From the NCBI GenBank assembly GCA_964457755.1, contig CAYWGC010000020.1, positions 1 through 54,937 on the forward strand: a DNA stretch of 54,937 nucleotides, given 5' to 3'. The notes under the pieces are model-generated. The model worked only from the letters and a program-made list of their open reading frames with translations. It did no database searches and was not told the DNA's origin. Numbering within the stretch: the first letter of the stretch is position 1; each line of letters starts with the position of its first letter. Source of the stretch: Tharpella sp964457755 (GTDB lineage Bacteria; Desulfobacterota; Anaeroferrophillalia; Anaeroferrophillales; Tharpellaceae). Of the stretch, positions 1 to 7,301 are shown piece after piece. The position numbers and the translations under genes are program-made.

Positions 1-692
1 ATAACTACACAAGAATCGTAGTTAAATTCTTCGAAAATTATTGGCTCAAAATCACAAGAGCAACAGAGTGTGTAATAGTTATTTGAAGTTGAAACAGTTC
101 TTTTCAAATCGCCTATAATTGAACGTTCTTTACCGTCTGGAGTTGTTATTTTGATTTGATCTCCCAACTCCCAACGATGTTTATTCATTTCATCGTCTGT
201 TCTTGGATCAGAGGCATTACCATCTTTGTATTCTGATGCTGGACTAATTCGAATTATTCCTTTATCAACAAAAGATTTCATGTATTTCAGCTCACCATAT
301 CTGAAAATAATATCACATGAATTAGGCCCCTTTGGTCTAAAAGGCTTTTTTATTGGCGTTCTTGGTTGTGGTGGTGAGTTTGGCAAGGGCACTCCTCTTA
401 GCAGAAATTCATATCTTGTCTGATGCTCCTTTTGATACCAATACCATGAACTTAAAAAGGAGTTAATTGGAATGACATGTCGTTCAGGGCTAGTTAGCAC
501 ATGCAGGTTTCTACTTAATATTTTGTATCGTTCGTTTAACTTTTCTTGAGCTAGATTTTTAAGATACTTATTGATATCATAGAAAAATTCCCAAAATTCT
601 GGCTCATAGTTGTGGATATTCTGTCCCCAAGATTTTATAGCTTTTTCATGCGGAAGGATATCTGGCAATGTTAACGAATCGAGTTTTTGCAT
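1..692 (-). CDS. Hypothetical protein, probable integron cassette gene (3' end beyond left edge)
   Basis: An open frame runs on the minus strand from an ATG at 692 to the left edge without a stop, so about 230 N-terminal residues are visible. It begins MQKLDSLTLPDILPHEKAI and contains the stretch IIFRYGELKYMKSFVDKG followed by IIRISPASEYKDGN. I recognise no family. There is no signal peptide or membrane segment in the visible part; an N-terminal third rich in K/E and aromatic residues precedes a Pro-rich linker (about residues 95-115) and a likely second domain. The gene is clearly more AT-rich than the genes to the right. It points away from the integron integrase and starts about 130 bp from it, which is where the first cassette of an integron array sits. 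The cassette call is inference; the open frame is seen directly. Confidence 0.72.
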   Translation of the reverse strand, partial: MQKLDSLTLPDILPHEKAIKSWGQNIHNYEPEFWEFFYDINKYLKNLAQEKLNERYKILSRNLHVLTSPERHVIPINSFLSSWYWYQKEHQTRYEFLLRGVPLPNSPPQPRTPIKKPFRPKGPNSCDIIFRYGELKYMKSFVDKGIIRISPASEYKDGNASDPRTDDEMNKHRWELGDQIKITTPDGKERSIIGDLKRTVSTSNNYYTLCCSCDFEPIIFEEFNYDSCVV

Positions 693-825
693 TTTCTTAT
701 CTCTGCAGCCGAACGAAATTTTTAAACAGAAAAAAATCTGTATATTAACACTATATATGTTCTTTATAATATGCTATATTGGTGCGTAATGCAGAATGTT
801 TAGGGATATACAGGGAAAATTTAAT
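693..825. promoter_or_regulatory. Divergent intergenic region; candidate attI / promoter of integron integrase
   Basis: This AT-rich region separates the integrase from the divergent gene. Read toward the integrase it carries TTAACA (745-750) and TATAAT (765-770), too close together (14 nt) for an ideal promoter, with TAATAT (767-772) as an alternative -10. A perfect inverted repeat ACAGA-N6-TCTGT lies at 726-741. At 704-710 the minus strand reads GTTCGGC, one mismatch from the GTTRRRY core of integron recombination sites and only about 12 nt upstream of the divergent ATG. These are candidate sites; none is proven. Confidence 0.35.
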
Positions 826-1836
826 ATGGCATATAAAAGAGAGCATGTAAAGGAAAGATTTCGCCCAAAACCGGGTAAGCTCTTAGATCAAGTGCGGGAG
901 GTAATGCGCTATCATCATTACGCAATTCGGACAGAGCAAACCTATGTAAAATGGATATTGGATTATATTCGTTTCAATGGGACCCGCCATCCTCGGGAAA
1001 TGGGTAAACCGGAGATCGAACGTTTTTTAAGTCATCTGGCGGTTAACCGGAATGTGGCTTCTTCAACCCAGAACCAGGCGCTTAATGCAATTCTGTTTCT
1101 TTACAAACATGTTTTAGATATGCCGCTTAACGATCAAATAGATGCAACTCGTTCAAAAAAGCCAAAAAGCTTGCCGACGGTGTTGAGCCAGTCGGAGATC
1201 AGTCGATTTTTTCAACATATAAACGGAACCAATGAACTGATGGCGAAAATCTTGTACGGTGCCGGCTTACGACTGATGGAATGTGTTCGGCTTCGAGTAA
1301 AGGATGTTGATTTTGAAAATCATCAAATTATTGTGCGGGACGGTAAGGGAGGAAAGGAGCGGGCAACGGTTTTGCCAAAGACCATACAGGATGATTTGCG
1401 CTTTCATCTCAAGAGAGTTCGAAAGCTTTATGAAGAGGATCTGGAGGAGGGGTGCGCGGATGTCTACATGCCGCATGCCTTGGCAAATAAGTTTCCCGGG
1501 GCTGGGAAATCGTGGATATGGCAATGGGTTTTCCCAGCCAAGGGTTGCTCAAGAGATCCAATAAGCGGAAAATTTAGGCGGCACCACATTCATGAGACGG
1601 GTTTACAGAAAGCGGTGGCAAATGCCGCGAGAAAGGCTGACATAAATAAGCGGGTCAGTCCGCATACACTCCGGCATTCGTTTGCAACCCATATGCTCGA
1701 AGCCGGTAAGGATATCCGGCGAGTGCAGGAACTTTTAGGGCATGCGGACGTGCGGACAACCATGATCTATACGCATGTGATGAGTACAAATTTTGAGACA
1801 TTGGGAAGTCCTCTGGATGGTCTGGATAACACTTGA
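826..1836 (+). CDS. intI: Integron integrase (tyrosine recombinase, IntI type)
   Basis: This is a 336-residue tyrosine recombinase that would insert and excise gene cassettes at attI and attC sites. The N-terminal SAM-like domain (YHHYAIRTEQTY, about residues 29-40) leads into a catalytic domain with the expected R149 (GAGLRLME), K in DGKGGK, HTLRH at 280-284, H306 (LLGHAD) and nucleophile Y315 (TMIYTH). The segment HALANKFPGAGKSW-WQWVFP matches the extra helix that separates integron integrases from XerC/D. I start at the ATG at 826 because it follows AGGGAAAA; an ATG at 796 would add ten residues without a good ribosome site. All catalytic residues are present, so the enzyme looks intact. 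It converges with the MtfA-like gene, leaving 13 bp between the stops. Confidence 0.93.
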   Translation: MAYKREHVKERFRPKPGKLLDQVREVMRYHHYAIRTEQTYVKWILDYIRFNGTRHPREMGKPEIERFLSHLAVNRNVASSTQNQALNAILFLYKHVLDMPLNDQIDATRSKKPKSLPTVLSQSEISRFFQHINGTNELMAKILYGAGLRLMECVRLRVKDVDFENHQIIVRDGKGGKERATVLPKTIQDDLRFHLKRVRKLYEEDLEEGCADVYMPHALANKFPGAGKSWIWQWVFPAKGCSRDPISGKFRRHHIHETGLQKAVANAARKADINKRVSPHTLRHSFATHMLEAGKDIRRVQELLGHADVRTTMIYTHVMSTNFETLGSPLDGLDNT

Positions 1837-1849
1837 ACCAAATTTCTCA

Positions 1850-2656
1850 TCACTCGTTGCTGCAGTAATTCCGAGCTGTGCGCGCAAAAGGATCTTGGCG
1901 GTAGTATTCCTTTAACACCCGATAAAGATCAGGAGTATGCTTAACCATTAGTTGCGGCTGGTCAAAGAATTGCTCTGTAGCAACAGCGAAAAATTCAGCT
2001 TCGTTAGTCGCGCCGTAAGCATTAAGGAATGATTTCTTACCTTTTTGAGTGTCATCTTTAAGGCGAAGATATTCACGTGAGCATATTTCGACCCAATCAT
2101 CATATTCTGCCCGGTCGCGCAGTGGAGGTGTACCATCTGCAGTACCATCGAGCATGTCCATTTTATGGGCAAATTCGTGATAAACAACGTTATAGCCTAA
2201 CCCAGGTTGACGGCCCCCGCGTAAGGCTGCATCCCAAACAATAATAACGGGTCCTCGATGGATGGCCTGTCCGATAATGGGTCTACTGGGCTCGGCTAGT
2301 GCAATTGTATTTTCAAAAAAACCTGGTTTACGTTGAGGGGGGACAACTGTATCAGGATAGACAATGATCGATTCTACATTCTGATAATAGTTATGGTTCA
2401 GGCCTAAGAGAAGCAGGCAGGCCTGAGCGGAGATCGTGACCCGGATCTCATCGTTAAGTTTTAAGCCGCCAGAGCCGACCCAAGTTTTTTCATTGATAAA
2501 CACCTGGATCAAGGCTCGCAGGTGAGCCCGTTCGTCATCATCCAGCATGCAGTAGTGCGCGACGTTTCTCCTGATAATCTCCTCCCACAAAGCCGGAAAA
2601 GGGAGATCAGTGAGTCGCTTTCGACGTCGATCGGCAAACCAATGAAACAGTTGCAT
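1850..2656 (-). CDS. mtfA: MtfA-like zinc peptidase (M90 family)
   Basis: The product (268 aa) resembles MtfA/YeeI, a cytosolic zinc aminopeptidase that in E. coli binds the regulator Mlc. The zinc signature HEFAHKMD is at residues 160-167 (H160, E161, H164) and the third ligand probably E221 in NEAEFFAVATEQFF, both typical of this family. The frame stays open upstream to 2713, which would overlap selO; I chose the ATG at 2656 because the protein then begins MQLFHWFADRRR, like other family members. It lies 16 bp after selO and is probably the last gene of the FAD-reductase/selO/mtfA unit. Mlc is not encoded nearby, so the target here is unknown. Confidence 0.85.
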   Translation of the reverse strand: MQLFHWFADRRRKRLTDLPFPALWEEIIRRNVAHYCMLDDDERAHLRALIQVFINEKTWVGSGGLKLNDEIRVTISAQACLLLLGLNHNYYQNVESIIVYPDTVVPPQRKPGFFENTIALAEPSRPIIGQAIHRGPVIIVWDAALRGGRQPGLGYNVVYHEFAHKMDMLDGTADGTPPLRDRAEYDDWVEICSREYLRLKDDTQKGKKSFLNAYGATNEAEFFAVATEQFFDQPQLMVKHTPDLYRVLKEYYRQDPFARTARNYCSNE

Positions 2657-2672
2657 GTTTAAAAGGCCTTTT

Positions 2673-4127
2673 TCAAGTTCCGCAGAAAGTCTGATAACCC
2701 TTATCACCGTCACTCGGTGGGTCTTGATACGCGGATGTTTGGGCTAGCTCTTCATAGGGAGAACGCAGGACTTGAAGAAATTTTTCGGCCGACCGAGCCT
2801 TACCGCTCTGCTCACACTCTTGAATTACCTCTTCAACATGATGGTTCCTGGGGATTACTACAGGATTGTTTTGCCGCATCAATTCCTGTACTTCTTGAGC
2901 CGCTAAGGGTTGTTCGCTTAAGCGTTTTTGCCAAAGGTCAAAATTCTCCCCAAGTTGATTACTCATCTGAGAAGCTACAGTTTCAGAGAGCAAAGATTTG
3001 GTCAGGAGGTCGAAAGTGACCGTGTAGTCTAAGCGCCTTTCTTTGAGTCGGTTCAGTAGAGAAACTATTAGTTTCTCATCCTCCGGCTTAAAAAATGTCA
3101 GACCCAGCTTCTTTCCCATCATTTTCAAATATTCTTTCTCAAACTGGGCTGAGAACTCTGCAATAACGGGTTCGACCTGATCTACCGCTCTATTTTTGTC
3201 AATATTGATGAGCGGCAACAGACATTCAGCCAATCGGGCGATGTTCCATTGGGTGATTGCCGGCTGATTGCCAAAGGCATAGCGACCGAACGTATCAATC
3301 GAACTGTAAACGGTCTCTGGATCATAAATCCCCATCATGGCACAAGGGCCATAGTCGATAGTTTCCCCGGAAAGGGCTGTGTTGTCAGTATTCATGACCC
3401 CGTGAATAAAACCGACTCGCATCCATTCAACGACTAGTTGAATCTGTTTTTCGATGATCTTACTAATAAGCACAATATATTGATTCTGGCCATCTTCCTG
3501 TAACTCTGGATAGTGCCGTTTAATAGTATAGTTGCCTAGAATCTTGAGCGCTTGATGATCACCTCGAGCTGCGAAGAACTGAAAAGTCCCAATCCGTAAA
3601 TGACTTGCGGCAATCCGCGTCAAGACCGCCCCGGGTAATGGAGTCTCACGAAAAACCGTCTCTCCTGTTGTGACAACTGCCAGAGAGCGGGTTGTGGGCA
3701 CACCTAAAGCTTGCATGGCCTCACTCATGATGAACTCGCGCACAGCGGGGCCGAGGGCACAACGACCATCACCCCCTCTGGAAAATGAAGTGCGACCGGA
3801 ACCTTTGAGCTGAATGTCCCTCCTTTGCCCGCATTGATCTAATACCTCTCCGAGAAGATGGGCTCTACCATCTCCGAGTTGGGGAACAAAACTGCCAAAC
3901 TGGTGTCCTGCATACGCAGTCGCAATGGGTTCTGATCCGGGTATAATGGAATTTCCTGAAAAAGCTTGTGATCGGGCAAGTGAATCGTTTTGCAATTCAT
4001 CTGCAAGCATCAGCTCTTCAGCCAGGCTGGAATTCCATAAAAAAAGCTGGGGGTTCTGAACCGGTACAGGCCGGGTTCTTTCATAAAAAATCTCATCTAA
4101 AGATGCGTAAGAGTTTGAAAAAATCAT
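2673..4127 (-). CDS. selO: Protein adenylyltransferase SelO (YdiU family)
   Basis: SelO is a pseudokinase-fold enzyme that transfers AMP from ATP to hydroxyl side chains of proteins, in bacteria linked to redox homeostasis. The 484-aa length is normal. The nucleotide-binding segment LKGSGRTSFSRGGDGR (K108 onward) and the metal-binding residues D248-N249 (MNTDNTALSGE) and D258 (DYGP) are all present. It ends in YQTFCGT: a cysteine occupies the place where eukaryotic SelO has selenocysteine, although this genome has selA. It starts 12 bp after the FAD/NAD reductase stop and precedes the MtfA-like peptidase, so the three are probably co-transcribed. The ribosome site is weak. Confidence 0.95.
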   Translation of the reverse strand: MIFSNSYASLDEIFYERTRPVPVQNPQLFLWNSSLAEELMLADELQNDSLARSQAFSGNSIIPGSEPIATAYAGHQFGSFVPQLGDGRAHLLGEVLDQCGQRRDIQLKGSGRTSFSRGGDGRCALGPAVREFIMSEAMQALGVPTTRSLAVVTTGETVFRETPLPGAVLTRIAASHLRIGTFQFFAARGDHQALKILGNYTIKRHYPELQEDGQNQYIVLISKIIEKQIQLVVEWMRVGFIHGVMNTDNTALSGETIDYGPCAMMGIYDPETVYSSIDTFGRYAFGNQPAITQWNIARLAECLLPLINIDKNRAVDQVEPVIAEFSAQFEKEYLKMMGKKLGLTFFKPEDEKLIVSLLNRLKERRLDYTVTFDLLTKSLLSETVASQMSNQLGENFDLWQKRLSEQPLAAQEVQELMRQNNPVVIPRNHHVEEVIQECEQSGKARSAEKFLQVLRSPYEELAQTSAYQDPPSDGDKGYQTFCGT

Positions 4128-4139
4128 TTATATAGCCCT

Positions 4140-4835
4140 TCAACTATAGCCCAGGAATATGTCGGTACGAATCTGTTCTTCTGTGACATCAATCGTGGCT
4201 AAGGCTTTTTTTACCGCCTCAACCATGACCGGGGGACCTGAGACCATATATTGGGCATGACTGCTTTCGGGAACTTCTTTTGCAATTATTTCAGCGTTTA
4301 TAAATCCTTGATAAGCGTTTTCCATGCCTGTGGTGTCAGATAAAACATGGACCAGATGGTAATTGGGAAGCTTTATATTTCCCAATTCATCTCTGAAAGC
4401 TATGTCCTCTCTGTTCGCATTTCCGTAGATCAGGATAATCGTACCGATGTTTCCGCGCTTTTTCTCGAGGCTTGTCAGGATACTTCTGAGCGGTGTGATA
4501 CCAATGCCTCCAGCTATCATGACAAGAGTCTCGTTTGAGTCAGCTAAGCAAAATTCCCCAACTGGTCCTTTTATGCTGACAGTTTCTCCCTTTTTAAGGG
4601 ATTGTAGTCGACTGCAGAATGGGCTGCCGGTCATTCGTTTAGTGAATTCAATGAACTCGGACTCTTCAGGACAGTTGCTTAGTGATAGAGGATGAACCAG
4701 TTCATTACCTAAGTCTACCAAAATATATTGCCCGGCAATATAGTCAAAACCCTTGGGTAATTTGAATCGAAAACTTATAGCAGTAGGTGTTCTTTCTACC
4801 TTTTCCAGAAATTCAGTATGGTATTTCATTGTCAT
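4140..4835 (-). CDS. FAD/NAD(P)-binding oxidoreductase (ferredoxin reductase-like)
   Basis: The 231-aa protein has the two-domain ferredoxin:NADP reductase fold without an iron-sulphur domain. The flavin domain carries HPLSLSN (about residues 48-54, in place of the usual RxYS), the nucleotide domain carries GGIGITPLRS (about 108-117), and SGPPVMV near residue 200 is the typical motif before the last helix; the C-terminus ends in LGYS. It probably passes electrons between NAD(P)H and an unidentified acceptor. The start ATG at 4835 is preceded by GGGAGGAAAAC. It is the first gene of a tight minus-strand unit with selO and mtfA. The substrate cannot be told from sequence. Confidence 0.85.
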   Translation of the reverse strand: MTMKYHTEFLEKVERTPTAISFRFKLPKGFDYIAGQYILVDLGNELVHPLSLSNCPEESEFIEFTKRMTGSPFCSRLQSLKKGETVSIKGPVGEFCLADSNETLVMIAGGIGITPLRSILTSLEKKRGNIGTIILIYGNANREDIAFRDELGNIKLPNYHLVHVLSDTTGMENAYQGFINAEIIAKEVPESSHAQYMVSGPPVMVEAVKKALATIDVTEEQIRTDIFLGYS

Positions 4836-5003
4836 GTTTTCCTCCCATTTTCTTTTACATGTTTAAAAAGGTTTTCTGAAATTATGCCAGCAAAGATATA
4901 ATATAATGAACAGGGTAACTGGCAACACCGTTTGGTTTGCATCGTTGGGCGCTTATTCGTGGTTTGTGTGAATGTGATGGTTCGACCCCGGTTTCGGTTT
5001 TTG

Positions 5004-5903
5004 TTAACGTCCGGTGAGAGGCTGTCCTAAAGCATAAATCAGCCCGCAGTGTTCATATGGTTTTGCATCTTCTAGACTTTTAATCTGCTCAAACTGATCC
5101 CGGACTTCTTCTGCATAAATGGGTCGGGTGGCATTACCGATACAGACACCATTACCGGAGACCATGGCTGAACGGGCGAACCAGCCTGCGCTCATGGTAA
5201 AGACAGATCCTGATTCCCGGTTTTCTTCAGAACACAGATAGGTGACAATAGGGGTGTTAAATTCAGGTTTAATCCTTTTGGCAACTTCATCTGGGAAGAC
5301 GCCTTTTGTCATGCCTGTATCAGCATTGGGCGCCACCGTATTAATCTTGATATTGAGCCTTGAGATCTCCAGTTTCAAGGTGTTCATGATACCGATGACA
5401 CCCATTTTAGCCGCCCCGTAATTGGATTGGCCGAAATTGCCGTACATTCCCGAAGACGATGCGGTAAAAACAATTCTGCCATAGCCATTTTTTTTCATCT
5501 CCTTTACGGCTGGCTGGGTCACACAAAAAGTACCTTTCAAATGAACAGATATGACATCATCCCAATCTTGTTCCGTCATCTTCATAAAGGTGCGGTCTCT
5601 TAAAATACCGGCATTGCAAACCAGAATATCCACCTTCCCGAAATGATCCACAGCCGTAGCAACAATTTTTCGGCCTCCTGCCATGGTCTCTACGGAATCA
5701 TAATTTGCAACCGCCTGTCCTCCCAGTTCTTTAATACTCTGAACCACGAGATCAGCTGTTTTACCATTCTTTTGATGCGTGCCGATATCATTAACCACGA
5801 CCATGGCACCCCGCTTTGCAAGGTCCATGGCATACTCTTTTCCAATTCCTTCTCCAGCCCCAGTGACAATAGCCACTCTATTGTCAAACCGTATCTTTTC
5901 CAT
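5004..5903 (-). CDS. Short-chain dehydrogenase/reductase, hydroxyacyl-CoA dehydrogenase type
   Basis: A 299-aa classical SDR. The NAD(P)-binding TGAGEGIG is at residues 14-21, NAG at 97-99, and the catalytic Ser(149-151)-Tyr162-Lys166 triad is complete (SNYGAAKMG). The C-terminal extension after about residue 240 and the overall pattern resemble the dehydrogenase domain of peroxisomal multifunctional enzyme type 2, which oxidises 3-hydroxyacyl-CoA, rather than FabG. No hydratase or thiolase gene is adjacent, so the substrate is inferred. The start at 5903 has GGAGATAAT just upstream. It stands alone between the reductase unit and the LpxR-like gene, with 168 and 121 bp on either side. Confidence 0.85.
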   Translation of the reverse strand: MEKIRFDNRVAIVTGAGEGIGKEYAMDLAKRGAMVVVNDIGTHQKNGKTADLVVQSIKELGGQAVANYDSVETMAGGRKIVATAVDHFGKVDILVCNAGILRDRTFMKMTEQDWDDVISVHLKGTFCVTQPAVKEMKKNGYGRIVFTASSSGMYGNFGQSNYGAAKMGVIGIMNTLKLEISRLNIKINTVAPNADTGMTKGVFPDEVAKRIKPEFNTPIVTYLCSEENRESGSVFTMSAGWFARSAMVSGNGVCIGNATRPIYAEEVRDQFEQIKSLEDAKPYEHCGLIYALGQPLTGR

Positions 5904-6024
5904 ATTATCTCCATTTATTTCAGATGCCCGGCATCTTGTATTATTATATCTGTTTTACCAACGGCATTACCAGTCGCGCCGGTCGTTGGTCGCTCTTTGT
6001 CTCGGACAACGTTGTCTCGAGTCG

Positions 6025-7089
6025 CTAAAAAGGGAGCGTGACGTGCAGCATAACTGAGCCGAATACTTGATTCTCGTTTTGTCCGTTAAACTCATCGCTG
6101 CGGATTGTCCGCGAGAGTGAGAGTACGCAGCTGTCGTAACACAGACTTACGCCGAAAAGCAGTTCGCCGACAAAAGGTTTGGAATCAACATTCGTGTCGA
6201 ACTCACGGAACAGCGGACCATCGAGTGTAATATCGTGGAGCACGGCTGAGCCTCGAATCCCAACAAACCCGAGCAGAGAAAAGGGAGCCGTTATCGGCTC
6301 GGTGGGGCGGAAGAGTTCGTGTCCATAACTGCCGAGTTGGATGCGAGGGGTCGAGAAGATCGCGGGAAGGTTGTAACCCGCGCGCAGCAGGCTGCCGATA
6401 TATGCATCGGTTCGTAAATTACCTATGGACGTACCCCACTCGACATAACCATCGAATTCAATGGGCCACTCTTTTGTCTGCTCCAGAAGGTTGAGCCAGC
6501 GTTTGTGATCGAAATGCAGGTTAAGTGTAAACTCTCCAGGGATTTGGTTGTTCCAGCCTTGGAATATTGGGCTTCCAGAGATGTCGTGGTGAACCCATTC
6601 CTGTGACTCGCGGGCAAAGCTGTTCTTTCCTGTAGTGCCAAGCGAGATGGTTGCGCTGCTTACAGAATCGTTGTTCTTGGCGTGGAGCGAAAATTCCAAG
6701 CCCAGCCAGCCCGCATACGGACGCTCACCGGCTGAGGGCGTGAGCGCCGTAGGATCGTCTGGGGTAAACATGAGCTGCGTCAACCCAAAGCCCCAGGCAA
6801 AGCGATCTGGTCCCGCGCCGCTGAAACGCCAGTCGTGAAAAAGCGAGTCTTTATCAGCGCCACTGAGAGAGTAGAGAGACTGTTGTAAAAAGATATGGAC
6901 TGTTTCCCCAGGGGCGAACTCACGCGTAAAAGCAACCCGTAACCCATTCGTGTAGTCGTGATCTGTGCCGGCGAGCAAGTCATTGTCCCACTGCACGATC
7001 ATTTTCCAGGGTGGTGTTTCCGGCATAGCTTGTGCTGCATGCAGGTAAAACCCTATAGCGACACAGCTAATCAGAATTCTACGGATCAT
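6025..7089 (-). CDS. LpxR-like lipid A deacylase family outer membrane protein (DUF2219)
   Basis: The 354-aa product begins with a signal peptide (basic MIRR, hydrophobic stretch, cleavage near AQA-MPE) and continues as an alternating-polarity beta-barrel ending in a terminal Phe (VTLPF). The motif NDLLAGTDHDYTNGLR (about residues 35-50) and GERPYAGWLGLE (about 121-132) are hallmarks of the LpxR/DUF2219 family, calcium-dependent 12-stranded barrels that remove the 3'-acyloxyacyl group from lipid A in Salmonella and Helicobacter. Asn, Asp and Thr of the NDxxxxTD motif are kept, so activity is plausible. The gene is monocistronic on the evidence of its flanks. Confidence 0.87.
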   Translation of the reverse strand: MIRRILISCVAIGFYLHAAQAMPETPPWKMIVQWDNDLLAGTDHDYTNGLRVAFTREFAPGETVHIFLQQSLYSLSGADKDSLFHDWRFSGAGPDRFAWGFGLTQLMFTPDDPTALTPSAGERPYAGWLGLEFSLHAKNNDSVSSATISLGTTGKNSFARESQEWVHHDISGSPIFQGWNNQIPGEFTLNLHFDHKRWLNLLEQTKEWPIEFDGYVEWGTSIGNLRTDAYIGSLLRAGYNLPAIFSTPRIQLGSYGHELFRPTEPITAPFSLLGFVGIRGSAVLHDITLDGPLFREFDTNVDSKPFVGELLFGVSLCYDSCVLSLSRTIRSDEFNGQNENQVFGSVMLHVTLPF

Positions 7090-7301
7090 AGTGGCCTAAC
7101 TTTTTTGTTTAAAGCTGTCCGGGCTTCATCATGTTCTGTGACCCCATTGCTCCCTAAGTTTATTCTGATTTCAATGAAAAACATATTCATTAAAAACTCA
7201 TTTTACCGGTTTTTAGTAGCAGACAGTTATAACTGATGTCAATACATGGAAAGATAAAAACTATGGGATAGAGTGGTTGTTGCTGGTGATCTTGACCTTT
7301 G

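Noticed and set aside
226..423. 65-codon plus-strand frame near the left edge
   Set aside because: It is the antisense shadow of the open minus-strand gene 1-692 and has no ribosome site.
726..741. LexA box controlling the integrase
   Set aside because: The arms are ACAG..CTGT, the reverse of the CTGT-N8-ACAG pattern.
2673..2690. Selenocysteine in SelO
   Set aside because: The C-terminus reads FCGT with an ordinary cysteine codon and a normal stop.
4960..5000. tRNA-like GGTTCGACCCC motif
   Set aside because: No acceptor, D or anticodon stems can be drawn around it.
6005..6016. Perfect 12-bp palindrome GACAACGTTGTC
   Set aside because: It has no loop and no T-tract, so it is not a terminator; with no second copy seen it may be chance or an unknown operator.
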